Source: JBGQOJ01 sp052119585
Lineage (GTDB): Bacteria > Pseudomonadota > Alphaproteobacteria > Rhodobacterales > Rhodobacteraceae
DNA length: 64,000 nt
Direction of reading: 5' to 3'
NCBI RefSeq assembly: GCF_052119585.1
Contig: NZ_JBGQOJ010000001.1
Span: forward strand, 682,001 to 746,000
In this document: positions 9,003 through 17,114 of the stretch, in pieces
How the letters are laid out: each line of letters begins with the position of its first letter
Position numbering within the stretch: the first letter of the stretch is position 1
The notes under the pieces: model-generated
Databases searched by the model: none
What the model saw: only the letters and a program-made list of their open reading frames with translations
What the model was told of the DNA's origin: nothing
Program-made: the position numbers and the translations under genes

Positions 9003-9271
9003 GTTCGCCCCCAAAGCAACTACAGCAACGCCGCATTGCAGCATTCACACAATCTTGAACGCGTGAATTTCGTGTCGGCGGCAGCGCGTTGTCTATTTCT
9101 TAGGCGCTTCACACGCGCGCGCTCAAAAAATAGCCCCTATGATATGCCCTTACGTCACCGCGCACCCCTGCCCCCGGGGGGAGATGGATGCAGCCGGACA
9201 GGTTTGGATGATGCTAGGGCAGGAGTCTTGCCAAGGGTAAGCCGAATGCGCAGTATTCGCCTGACCGCACG

Positions 9272-9296
9272 AAAAATCACCGCTTCGCCTTAAGCG
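9272..9296 (-). terminator. weak terminator-like hairpin after the nitrate operon
   Basis: On the minus-strand transcript a CGCUU/AAGCG 5-bp stem with a 6-base loop is followed after four bases by a run of five U. It lies about 30 bases past the cysG stop, where the end of the nitrate operon would be expected. The stem is short, so termination by this element alone is uncertain. Confidence 0.3.
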
Positions 9297-9326
9297 TGTG
9301 CGATCTGTCCGGGCAGAGTTCAAAAA

Positions 9327-10748
9327 TTACGCGGCAAAAGGTGCCTTCGCAACATCCACAACCGCCCCGCCGTCAAGGCGCACACAAGCGACGCCAGAGA
9401 CCTTTGGCGAACGGATCAGGATCATCGCCGGGTTTGACACCTTCGCCCGCTTGATATCGGACGCCATGTTCAGAACCGTCGTCGAAAGTTGCACCTGATC
9501 AGGCGTGCAGGCAGACCCGACAACCTCTACTACCGTATTCCCAGCCACGCCGGCGTTCCGCAAGTTCTGCGCAATTCCGGCTGCATTTCCGACCCCCATA
9601 TAAAGGGCCAGCGTGGTTCCCGGCCTAAGGTATTGCCCCCAATCGGGGGCCGCATCCCCGGCGCGACAGGTGCCCGTTGTCAGAACCAGCGTGTCTGTCT
9701 GCCCGCGCGTCGTCAAAAACTGGCCAATGCTTGCCGCGGCACCCGCTGCTGCGGTCACGCCCGGAACAATCTCTACCGCGAAACCGGCCTCGGCCAGGGC
9801 GGCGGCTTCCTCTGCGCCGCGTCCGAAGACACCCGGATCGCCGCATTTCAAACGCACGACGCGCTTGCCCTGCCGCGCCGCCAACACCAGAAGCGCGTTG
9901 ATCCGGTCTTGTGGCCAAGCGGTCGTTCCGGGGGTTTTGCCGACATAGACACGCTCTGCGTCCCGGCGCGCCAGTTCCAGAATGCCGTCGTCGATCAGAC
10001 GGTCGTAAAAAATGATATCGGCCTCTTGCAAGCGCTGGACCCCGCGCAACGTGATCAAATCCCGGCTGCCCGGCCCGGCCCCGACCAAAGACACCAACCC
10101 GGCGTCGTCCAGAGGGGCGCGCCCAGCCTCTATCGCCTGTTTTATCTGGCGGGCGGCGTCCCGTTCCTGCCCTGTCGCATGTGACAGTCTGGGTGCGCCG
10201 CTGAACACCCACCGCCAAAGCGACCGCCGGTTGGCGGGCGTCATTCGTTGCGCCGCCGACGTGCGCAGCCGCCCGGCAAGTGCTGCCAGATCACCAAGGC
10301 GCGGCTCCAGGGATTCCTCGATGCGGGTCTTGATCTGGCGGGCCAGAACGGGGGCCGTGCCTTCGGTTCCGATTGCCACGACCACCGGGTCACGGTCCAC
10401 GATCGACGGGGTAAGGGCGTCACAAAGGGCCGGCTGATCTACAACATTTATCAATGCCCCCGCGACTTTCGCCAACGCATGCAACGCCGCATCCGCACCT
10501 TTGCACCCTGTCGCGATGAAAACCAACGCGGTATCCGCAAAAATACCAACGGTAGGACGGTCACGATACCAGTCGATCCGCTGCGCGGCGACCAGCCCGG
10601 CAAGCTCGTCTTCAAGCTCTGTCGCGACGATGACGACCCGTGCCTCGGTCTTCAGCATCAGGCGGCATTTCTGGGCGGCCTGCTCGCCTCCGCCTGCGAT
10701 CACAACGCGACGATCCGTCATGGTCAGAAACATCGGAAAAGTTTTCAT
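9327..10748 (-). CDS. cysG: siroheme synthase (fused CysG: dehydrogenase/ferrochelatase and uroporphyrinogen III methyltransferase)
   Basis: This 473-residue fusion makes siroheme, the cofactor of the NirB nitrite reductase encoded upstream in the same operon. The N-terminal half is a Rossmann dehydrogenase/ferrochelatase (RRVVIAGGGEQAAQK). The C-terminal half is a SAM-dependent methyltransferase: VGAGPGSRDLITLRGVQRL, IIFYDRLI, LKCGDPGVFGRGAEEA and VEIVPGVTAAAGAAA. Two usually conserved spots differ: the loop after VGK reads TPGTTAWPQ where CysG/CobA proteins usually have RxGxHSxPQ, and the GDP loop has GV in place of FI or FV. The start follows an AAAGGA box. It is the last gene of the nrt-nir-nas operon, 12 bases after its neighbour. 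Confidence 0.92.
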   Translation of the reverse strand: MKTFPMFLTMTDRRVVIAGGGEQAAQKCRLMLKTEARVVIVATELEDELAGLVAAQRIDWYRDRPTVGIFADTALVFIATGCKGADAALHALAKVAGALINVVDQPALCDALTPSIVDRDPVVVAIGTEGTAPVLARQIKTRIEESLEPRLGDLAALAGRLRTSAAQRMTPANRRSLWRWVFSGAPRLSHATGQERDAARQIKQAIEAGRAPLDDAGLVSLVGAGPGSRDLITLRGVQRLQEADIIFYDRLIDDGILELARRDAERVYVGKTPGTTAWPQDRINALLVLAARQGKRVVRLKCGDPGVFGRGAEEAAALAEAGFAVEIVPGVTAAAGAAASIGQFLTTRGQTDTLVLTTGTCRAGDAAPDWGQYLRPGTTLALYMGVGNAAGIAQNLRNAGVAGNTVVEVVGSACTPDQVQLSTTVLNMASDIKRAKVSNPAMILIRSPKVSGVACVRLDGGAVVDVAKAPFAA

Positions 10749-10760
10749 GCGTCAGTCCTT

Positions 10761-11735
10761 TCAGGCTGCAAGTGCACGGTCACGCCGCGTCCACAGATCT
10801 TCGGCAATCGTTTGCCCGGTGACCAGATCAGGTGCCTGCCCCGCGATAAGCAGCGCCAGGGCTGCCGTTCCGGTGACACAGGCGATCGCCTCGGGGTCAG
10901 ACGTGACGCCCGACCAAAGCGAAACAGGGTCAGACCCGATCTCGGACAGGCGGAACACCTCTTCGCACAACGCAGGCGCGGTTTCGGTAAAGGGCTGTCC
11001 GGCGCGCAGACCGAACAGCGTCACATTCTTGTTCGGCACGCGCTCGAACTCGCCGCCTGCACCCTTGATGACAAGCTGATTACCCTGCCCGATCAGACCC
11101 GCCGCCTGGTGTTGCAAGCCGCGATAGGACGGATGAAACACACCCTGAACCGTGGCCATTGCACCGGCAGGGTTCAGCATCCGCAGGCAGGTATTCACAA
11201 TCGACCTAAGCCCCAGTTTTTCCCGCAGCCGCAATAGCCCAAGCGCCTTGGGAGACAGGGCATCCAGCGGCGCATAGCAGATCTTGCCTTCGTGCAGATG
11301 CTGCGCCGCCTCTGACGCGGTCCCGGCCACCCCGATGCCCAGACCGGGCAAGGCCCCCCGCACAGAGGCGGTAAGGGTCTGGTGCGAATTCCAACCATGG
11401 AGGAGCACCGGAACCCCCGCCTGCGCGACCAATTTGGCGGACAGCAGAAACCACGGATGACCGCGCGTTCGGCCCGCCGCATAGCTTGGCCAGTCAAGCT
11501 GCGCACCGATATCCGCCCACTCCGGCATACCCTGACGCAGCGCCTGCACGAAACCGGCCACTTCGTCTGCTGTCTCTCCGCGATAACGCATCAGCATAAG
11601 AAGAGCACCAACCGCCTCTGGCTCGGCCTCTCCCGACAGGATGATCGACATCGCCGCTTGCGCCTCGTCTTGCGTCAACGACCGGGATCGACCCGGCCCG
11701 ACCCCAAGAATGCGGACATAAGGCGCAAGGGTCAT
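10761..11735 (-). CDS. TrpD2/YbiB-like glycosyltransferase-family protein
   Basis: This 324-residue protein resembles the anthranilate phosphoribosyltransferase fold of the TrpD2/YbiB branch: an N-terminal helical domain (SLTQDEAQAAMSIILSG, EAVGALLMLMRYRGETADE) and a C-terminal alpha/beta domain (VPVLLHGWNS, CYAPLDALSPKALGLLRLRE, GVFHPSYRGLQHQAA). The glycine-rich PRPP loop of true TrpD (GTGG type) is not evident; WPSYAAGRTRGHPWF stands there, so tryptophan synthesis is unlikely. E. coli YbiB is a nucleic-acid-binding protein. The ATG at 11735 overlaps the nasA stop by 4 bases, so it is translationally coupled to nitrate reductase. Its role in nitrate assimilation is unknown. Confidence 0.75.
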   Translation of the reverse strand: MTLAPYVRILGVGPGRSRSLTQDEAQAAMSIILSGEAEPEAVGALLMLMRYRGETADEVAGFVQALRQGMPEWADIGAQLDWPSYAAGRTRGHPWFLLSAKLVAQAGVPVLLHGWNSHQTLTASVRGALPGLGIGVAGTASEAAQHLHEGKICYAPLDALSPKALGLLRLREKLGLRSIVNTCLRMLNPAGAMATVQGVFHPSYRGLQHQAAGLIGQGNQLVIKGAGGEFERVPNKNVTLFGLRAGQPFTETAPALCEEVFRLSEIGSDPVSLWSGVTSDPEAIACVTGTAALALLIAGQAPDLVTGQTIAEDLWTRRDRALAA

Positions 11736-14338
11736 TCCGCCGCCATCGATTGCAACGACGCAGAAATCAGCGCCTGAATTTCGGGGCGGCACGACCCGCA
11801 GTTGGTTCCCGCATTCAGCCTTTTCCCGATGCTGTCGAGATCCGACGCGCCTTTTGAAATCGCTGTCCGCAAGGTGTTGACGCCGACGTTGAAGCAGGAA
11901 CACACAACCGCCCCGCAATCCGGTTGATCAATGCCCGGACGCCCCGCAAGCGCTGACAGCGCGTCAGCCGAAGTGCCTATCAGCGATACCACATAGCTGC
12001 GCGCGACCGCAGTCGGGCCAGCGGATGCAAAAAACACGCCCTGCAAGATTACGCCATCGTGAATGGCCACACGCGCGGTTCCTCGCACAGGGTCTGACAA
12101 AACGCTGGCGGTTCCCCCCGAAAGGTTCAGGACGGTTCGCGCCTCGGACTCCCAGTCTTTGGGCAGTTTGCATCCTGCAACCTCGGCCTGCCAGCCGGTT
12201 CTTGTTTTGGCGATCGCTGCGAACGGGCGCGTCGGTTCCATCACCGCCGTCGAGGCCGCAAACCCATACCACCCCACTTTGAACCGAGAGATTGCTACAA
12301 AGCCGCCCTTTAGCGCCGGTTGCCCCGAAACGGGATCAACGACAGGCGCAACCATGGCATTCGACAAGCCCGCAGGCGCGATGGCGCGCGTCCAATGCAT
12401 CGGCACAAAGACGCTGCCCCTTTGGGCGCGTGTTGTGATCAGCACCCGAAAGACACCGCGCCCCGATGGGCTGGTCAGCTCTGCCAGTTCCGCATCGTGC
12501 AACCCGTTGGCCAGGGCATCCTCGGGGTGCATCTCGACAAACGGTTCTGCAATATGCTGGCTAAGGCGCGCGGATTTTCCGGTGCGCGTCATGGTGTGCC
12601 AATGGTCGCGCACCCGACCCGAATTCAGGCGATACGGAAATTCGGCCTGTTTTTGCACAGCGGGCGGCACAATCGGCAGCATCCGCGCCCGACCATCCGT
12701 GTGATAGTATCCACCATTGGCAAAGAACCTGCCGCCTTGGTGTCCTGCCTTTGGAACGGGCCAGACCGTCGGGCGCAGGTCGTCATAGGCTGTGTCGGTC
12801 AGGCCCGACAGGCCGCTGATGTCAAAGTCACGCCCGAACTGCGCGGCAACGCCGGACAGGGCCGCATACTCGCGAAATATCTGCGCCGGAGAGGTGTAAT
12901 CGAACGCCTCTTTCCACCCCATGCGCGCCGCGACATCACAGATGATCTGCCAGTCAGCCCGCGTTCCGTCAGGCATCGCCATGAATGGCCGTTGCCGACT
13001 GATGCACCGTTCGGAGTTTGTGACAGTGCCGGATTTCTCGCCCCAGGCGGCGGCTGGCAAAAGCACATGCGCCAGATCGCCGGTGTCGGTCCGCGCCATC
13101 ACGTCGCTGACGACGGTGAAGGGCACGTTGGAAATCGCGCGAGCAACGGCGTCTGCGTCCGGCATGCTGACGGCGGGATTGGTCGAAATCACCCAAAGCG
13201 CCTTTATTTTCCCCGACGCGCAGGCCTGAAACAGATCGACGGCCTTCAGCCCCGATTGCGTCGCCATTGTGGGCGCGCGCCACGCGGCCTGAACCGCGTC
13301 GCGGTGTTCGGCGTTCTCGATATCCAGATGGCACGCAAGCATATTAGCCAGTCCGCCAACCTCGCGCCCACCCATTGCGTTGGGCTGGCCGGTCACGGAA
13401 AACGGGCCCATCCCCGGTTTGCCGATGCGGCCCGTCGCAAGGTGGCAATTGATGATCGCGTTCACTTTATCTGTGCCGCAAACAGACTGATTGACCCCTT
13501 GGGAATAGATCGTAACAACCTTTTCCGCCCCGATCCAAAGATCGCAAAACGCGTCGATCTCGGCGCGGCTTAGCCCGCTGTCCACAGGATTGCTGGCGTG
13601 TGCCGCTTGCAGGGCGGCGTCGAACCCGCTGACATGGGCGGCGACATAGGCCTTATTGACCGCGCCCCGATCTGCGATCCGCGCCAGCACTGCGTTGAAC
13701 AAGGCCGCGTCGCCATCGGGCCGGATGGAAAGGTGAATATCCGCCAGATCACTGGTCGCCGTGCGGCGCGGGTCGATGTTGATGACCTTCAGCGCGGGGT
13801 TCCGTTTCTTGGCAGCGACGATGCGCTGATACAGAACCGGATGGCACCACGCCAGATTGGACCCGACAAGCGTGATAACATCCGCCTGCTCGAGATCCTC
13901 GTATTGACCCGGCACCGTATCGGCCCCGAAGGCCCGTTTATGACCGGCAACCGATGACGCCATGCAAAGCCGCGAGTTGGTGTCTATATTGGCAGACCCG
14001 ATGAAGCCCTTCATCAGTTTGTTGGCAACATAGTAGTCTTCGGTCAGCAACTGACCTGACACATAAAACGCAACGCTGTCAGGCCCGTGTTCGGCAATGG
14101 CCCGACTGAACGTCGACGCGACAAGATCAAGCGCGCTGTCCCAGTCAGCCGGTTCGCCGTTGATCACCGGATGCAGCAAACGCCCGTCCAGATCAGTTGT
14201 TTCGGCAAGCGCCGATCCCTTGGAACACAAACGTCCCCTGTTCGCCGGATGATCCGGATCACCCTGCACAGCTTGTGCCGTGGCAAGCACCCCGCAACCA
14301 ACTCCGCAGTAGGGGCATGTGGTCCGAACCTGTGTCAT
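11732..14338 (-). CDS. nasA: assimilatory nitrate reductase catalytic subunit
   Basis: This 868-residue cytoplasmic molybdopterin enzyme reduces nitrate to nitrite. An N-terminal [4Fe-4S] site is formed by C8, C11, C15 and a later cysteine (TCPYCGVGCGV, then GRLCSKGSAL). Molybdopterin domains follow, with NSRLCMASSV, VGSNLAWCHPV and GRVRDHWHTMTRTGKS. The C-terminus carries a Bfd-like [2Fe-2S] domain (CGAVVCSCFNVG, then GTNCGSCRPEI), as in NasA and NarB proteins that take electrons from an external partner. No flavoprotein NasB/NasC subunit is encoded beside it, so the donor may be ferredoxin or a distant gene. The start overlaps the nirD stop and the stop overlaps the next gene, each by 4 bases. 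Confidence 0.95.
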   Translation of the reverse strand: MTQVRTTCPYCGVGCGVLATAQAVQGDPDHPANRGRLCSKGSALAETTDLDGRLLHPVINGEPADWDSALDLVASTFSRAIAEHGPDSVAFYVSGQLLTEDYYVANKLMKGFIGSANIDTNSRLCMASSVAGHKRAFGADTVPGQYEDLEQADVITLVGSNLAWCHPVLYQRIVAAKKRNPALKVINIDPRRTATSDLADIHLSIRPDGDAALFNAVLARIADRGAVNKAYVAAHVSGFDAALQAAHASNPVDSGLSRAEIDAFCDLWIGAEKVVTIYSQGVNQSVCGTDKVNAIINCHLATGRIGKPGMGPFSVTGQPNAMGGREVGGLANMLACHLDIENAEHRDAVQAAWRAPTMATQSGLKAVDLFQACASGKIKALWVISTNPAVSMPDADAVARAISNVPFTVVSDVMARTDTGDLAHVLLPAAAWGEKSGTVTNSERCISRQRPFMAMPDGTRADWQIICDVAARMGWKEAFDYTSPAQIFREYAALSGVAAQFGRDFDISGLSGLTDTAYDDLRPTVWPVPKAGHQGGRFFANGGYYHTDGRARMLPIVPPAVQKQAEFPYRLNSGRVRDHWHTMTRTGKSARLSQHIAEPFVEMHPEDALANGLHDAELAELTSPSGRGVFRVLITTRAQRGSVFVPMHWTRAIAPAGLSNAMVAPVVDPVSGQPALKGGFVAISRFKVGWYGFAASTAVMEPTRPFAAIAKTRTGWQAEVAGCKLPKDWESEARTVLNLSGGTASVLSDPVRGTARVAIHDGVILQGVFFASAGPTAVARSYVVSLIGTSADALSALAGRPGIDQPDCGAVVCSCFNVGVNTLRTAISKGASDLDSIGKRLNAGTNCGSCRPEIQALISASLQSMAAE

Positions 14339-14670
14339 GCGGCGTTACGCTTTGCCATGCGCGACGCGTCCAACAGGATACGGCCTGCCTCGACCCGCGC
14401 GGCATAGCTGGCGACGCCACCCTCGTCTGCGCCCTGCGCCATACCGGTTTCCAGCGAGAAGACCCAGTTGTGCAGCGGGCAGGTCACGGCCTTTCCATGC
14501 ACAATCCCTTCGGACAACGGCCCGCCCTTGTGCGGACAGGAATCGTCAATGGCAAAGACCTCATCCTCGGCGGTGCGAAACACCGCAACGCACCCAAGAA
14601 CGGTTTTGACCACACGCGCGCCGCGCAACGGGATTTCGCCCAGCGATCCGATGTCGATCCAATTGCTCAT
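14335..14670 (-). CDS. nirD: nitrite reductase (NADH) small subunit, Rieske-type
   Basis: This 111-residue protein is a Rieske [2Fe-2S]-fold partner of NirB. The cluster motifs are CPHKGGPLSEG and CPLHNWVF, so both Cys-His pairs are present; in some NirD proteins these are lost. The ATG at 14670 overlaps the nirB stop by 4 bases, and its own stop overlaps nasA by 4 bases, placing it firmly inside the coupled operon. It supports six-electron reduction of nitrite to ammonium in the cytosol. Confidence 0.93.
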   Translation of the reverse strand: MSNWIDIGSLGEIPLRGARVVKTVLGCVAVFRTAEDEVFAIDDSCPHKGGPLSEGIVHGKAVTCPLHNWVFSLETGMAQGADEGGVASYAARVEAGRILLDASRMAKRNAA

Positions 14671-17114
14671 TCTGCAGCCTCCAGTGTCAGGTCTGCCAAG
14701 GGGGCGAAGGCACGTTTTGCCTCGGCGCTGGACAGCGCATCCCAAGGATCGATTTGATAAATGGTTTGCGAATGGTCGAACCTTGCGACCAATGCCGCGC
14801 GCTGCGCCTTGTCTGCCACGATCTGCGCCCGCACCCAGTCCAACCCGACTTTCGCAAGCCATTTATAGGGGCGGTCAAGGTATTTGGCATGTTCGCGGTA
14901 TAGCTGCACAAAGGCCACTGTCAGCTCTATCGCCTCGGCCTCTGTCGCGACTTTCGCCAGCGGCTGGATTTCTTTCAGGTCCATGCCTGCCGCACCGCCA
15001 ACCCCGATTTCAAAACCGCTGTCGACGCAGATGATACCGACATCCTTGCAGGTTGCCTCGGCGCAGTTGCGCGGACACCCAGAGACAGCCAGCTTGACCT
15101 TATGCGGCGTCCACGAGCCCCACAGGCGCTGTTCCAGCTTGATGCCCAGGCCGGTGCTGTCCTGCGTGCCAAAGCGGCAATGGTCGGTGCCCACACAGGT
15201 TTTTACGGTGCGCAGGCCTTTGGCATAGGCATGGCCGGACACCATGCCAGCGGCGTTCAGGTCGGCCCATATATACGGCAGATCGGCCTTTTTCACGCCA
15301 AGAAGGTCGATGCGCTGCCCGCCGGTCACCTTGACTGTCGGCACTTTGTATTTGTCGGCAGCATCGGCAATCGCCCGCAATTCTGCGGCGTTCGTAATGC
15401 CGCCCCACATGCGGGGCACAACGGAATAGGTGCCGTCCTTCTGGATGTTCGCGTGGTTCCGCTCGTTCACAAATCGCGACTGCGGGTCATCGGCATAATC
15501 GTCGGGCCAATCCGCCAGAAGGTAGAAGTTCAGCGCAGGGCGGCAGGAATGGCACCCACAGGATGTCTTCCACCCCAGTTCCTGCCAGACCCCCGGCATT
15601 GATTTCAGTTCCGATGCCTTGATCAGGCGGCGCACGTCCTCGTGGGTCAGGTCTGTGCATCCGCACATCGGCTGCGCCGCTGGCGCGGCATAGGCATCGC
15701 CCAACGAGACAGCAAGAACCTGTTCAACCAGCCCCGTGCATGTGCCGCACGACCCCGACGCCTTGGTCACGGCCCGCACCTTGCCCAGATCGATGGCTCC
15801 CGCCCCGATGGCATCCACGATTGTTCCCTTGCAAATGCCGTTACAGCCACAAATTTCCGCGTCACGCGGTAAGGCTGCAACGGCCGCCATAGGGTCCACG
15901 GGGGATCCTCCTGCAAAGGCGGGCCCAAAGATCAGGGTATCGCGCATCTCGCTGATGTCAGTGCGATCCTTTATGTGGTTGTAGAACCATGTGCCATCTG
16001 CGGTGTCGCCATACATCACCGCGCCGATGATACGGTTGTTTTCCAGCACCAGCCGCTTGTAGACGCCACGGGCCGGATCGCGGAACACAATGTCCTCGCG
16101 GCCCTCGCCTTCGGCAAAGTCACCGGCGGAAAACAGATCGCATCCGGTCACTTTCAGCTTGGTCGACACCTCTTTGTTCACAAAGGCTGCGGGCTGCCCC
16201 AGCAGGGTTTTCGCCACAACCTTTGCCTGATCGTAAAGCGGGGCAACAAGGCCGAAGATCGCGCCGCCATGTTCCACGCATTCCCCCAGCGCCAGAATGT
16301 CGGCGTCAGAGGTTTGCATTGCGTCGTCCACTTGCACACCGCGCCCGACGGCCAGATCAGCCGCCTTTGCCAGCGCCACATGCGGGCGGATACCGACAGC
16401 CATAACCAACAGATCGCAGGGCAGTTCGGTGCCATCGTCCAGCATCAAGGCGCGGACCTTGCCGTTCTCGCCACGGATTTCCCGTGAATTCGCCTTGCAC
16501 AGAACGGTAATACCCTTATCCACCAGCGCCTTGCGCAACAGGTATCCTGCGGCCTCGTCCAACTGACGTTCCATCAGGTGACCCATGATATGCACAACGG
16601 TCACATCGACGCCCTGCGCGGCCATGCCTGCGGCGGCTTCCAGCCCCAGCAGGCCACCACCGATCACCACAGCCTTTGCGCCGGATACCGCGCCAAGCTG
16701 CATCATCCGCTCGGTGTCTTCCAGATCGCGGTAGGCGATGACGCCTTCCAGATCATGGCCTGGCAGCGGGATCATGAACGGGGTGGACCCGGTGCCAAGC
16801 AACAGCTTGTCATACGGAACCTCGCCATTCTCGCCGACGACCACCTTGCGGGCGCGGTCGATGCTTATCACCTTTTCACCGAACCGGCAGGTGACGCCAT
16901 GGGCCTCGTACCACTCTGCGTCATGCGTCACGATCTCGGCGTAGGTCTTGTCGCCCGACAGAACCGGCGACAGCATCAGGCGGTTGTAGTTGCCGCGCGG
17001 TTCGGCATTGAAAAGCGTGACGTCATAGGCATCGGCCTGCGCCTCCAGCAGATGCTCCAGCGCGCGGCCCGAGGCCATGCCCGCGCCGACAATGACAAGT
17101 TTCTGCGCCATCAT
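14667..17114 (-). CDS. nirB: assimilatory nitrite reductase large subunit
   Basis: This 815-residue enzyme reduces nitrite to ammonium with NAD(P)H. The domain order is an FAD/NAD(P)-binding module (KLVIVGAGMASGRALEHL, then AVVIGGGLLGLEAAAGMA), a Bfd-like [2Fe-2S] domain (CGCNGICKGT, ASGSCGTCTG), ferredoxin-like repeats, and a siroheme/[4Fe-4S] site with CVGTDHCRFGTQ and SGCPRNCAEATCKDVG supplying the four cysteines. Length matches NirB. Two tandem ATGs open the frame; the first (17114) overlaps the nrtCD stop by 4 bases. Siroheme would come from cysG at the end of the operon. Confidence 0.95.
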   Translation of the reverse strand: MMAQKLVIVGAGMASGRALEHLLEAQADAYDVTLFNAEPRGNYNRLMLSPVLSGDKTYAEIVTHDAEWYEAHGVTCRFGEKVISIDRARKVVVGENGEVPYDKLLLGTGSTPFMIPLPGHDLEGVIAYRDLEDTERMMQLGAVSGAKAVVIGGGLLGLEAAAGMAAQGVDVTVVHIMGHLMERQLDEAAGYLLRKALVDKGITVLCKANSREIRGENGKVRALMLDDGTELPCDLLVMAVGIRPHVALAKAADLAVGRGVQVDDAMQTSDADILALGECVEHGGAIFGLVAPLYDQAKVVAKTLLGQPAAFVNKEVSTKLKVTGCDLFSAGDFAEGEGREDIVFRDPARGVYKRLVLENNRIIGAVMYGDTADGTWFYNHIKDRTDISEMRDTLIFGPAFAGGSPVDPMAAVAALPRDAEICGCNGICKGTIVDAIGAGAIDLGKVRAVTKASGSCGTCTGLVEQVLAVSLGDAYAAPAAQPMCGCTDLTHEDVRRLIKASELKSMPGVWQELGWKTSCGCHSCRPALNFYLLADWPDDYADDPQSRFVNERNHANIQKDGTYSVVPRMWGGITNAAELRAIADAADKYKVPTVKVTGGQRIDLLGVKKADLPYIWADLNAAGMVSGHAYAKGLRTVKTCVGTDHCRFGTQDSTGLGIKLEQRLWGSWTPHKVKLAVSGCPRNCAEATCKDVGIICVDSGFEIGVGGAAGMDLKEIQPLAKVATEAEAIELTVAFVQLYREHAKYLDRPYKWLAKVGLDWVRAQIVADKAQRAALVARFDHSQTIYQIDPWDALSSAEAKRAFAPLADLTLEAAE

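Larger units (their letters stand above)
8833..9326. other. gene-free interval upstream of urtA and downstream of cysG
   Basis: About 490 bases hold no convincing gene; a 102-codon plus-strand reading frame at 8985-9293 has no recognisable motif and an arginine-rich, non-protein-like composition. The interval must contain the urtA promoter. Visible elements are a 16-base inverted repeat at 8987-9002 (GTTACC, CGAA, GGTAAC), and a TGCA-N10-TGCA imperfect dyad at 8908-8925 that only loosely resembles an NtrC site, being one base longer than the enteric spacing. A weak terminator-like hairpin for the nitrate operon lies at the far end. I see no tRNA or known riboswitch. Confidence 0.6.

Noticed and set aside
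8985..9293. A 102-codon plus-strand frame in the gap before urtA
   Set aside because: No ribosome site, no motif, and arginine/serine/proline-rich content typical of non-coding high-GC DNA.
12320..13573. A 417-codon plus-strand frame antisense to nasA
   Set aside because: The minus strand encodes a complete NasA with cofactor motifs; the antisense frame has no domain.
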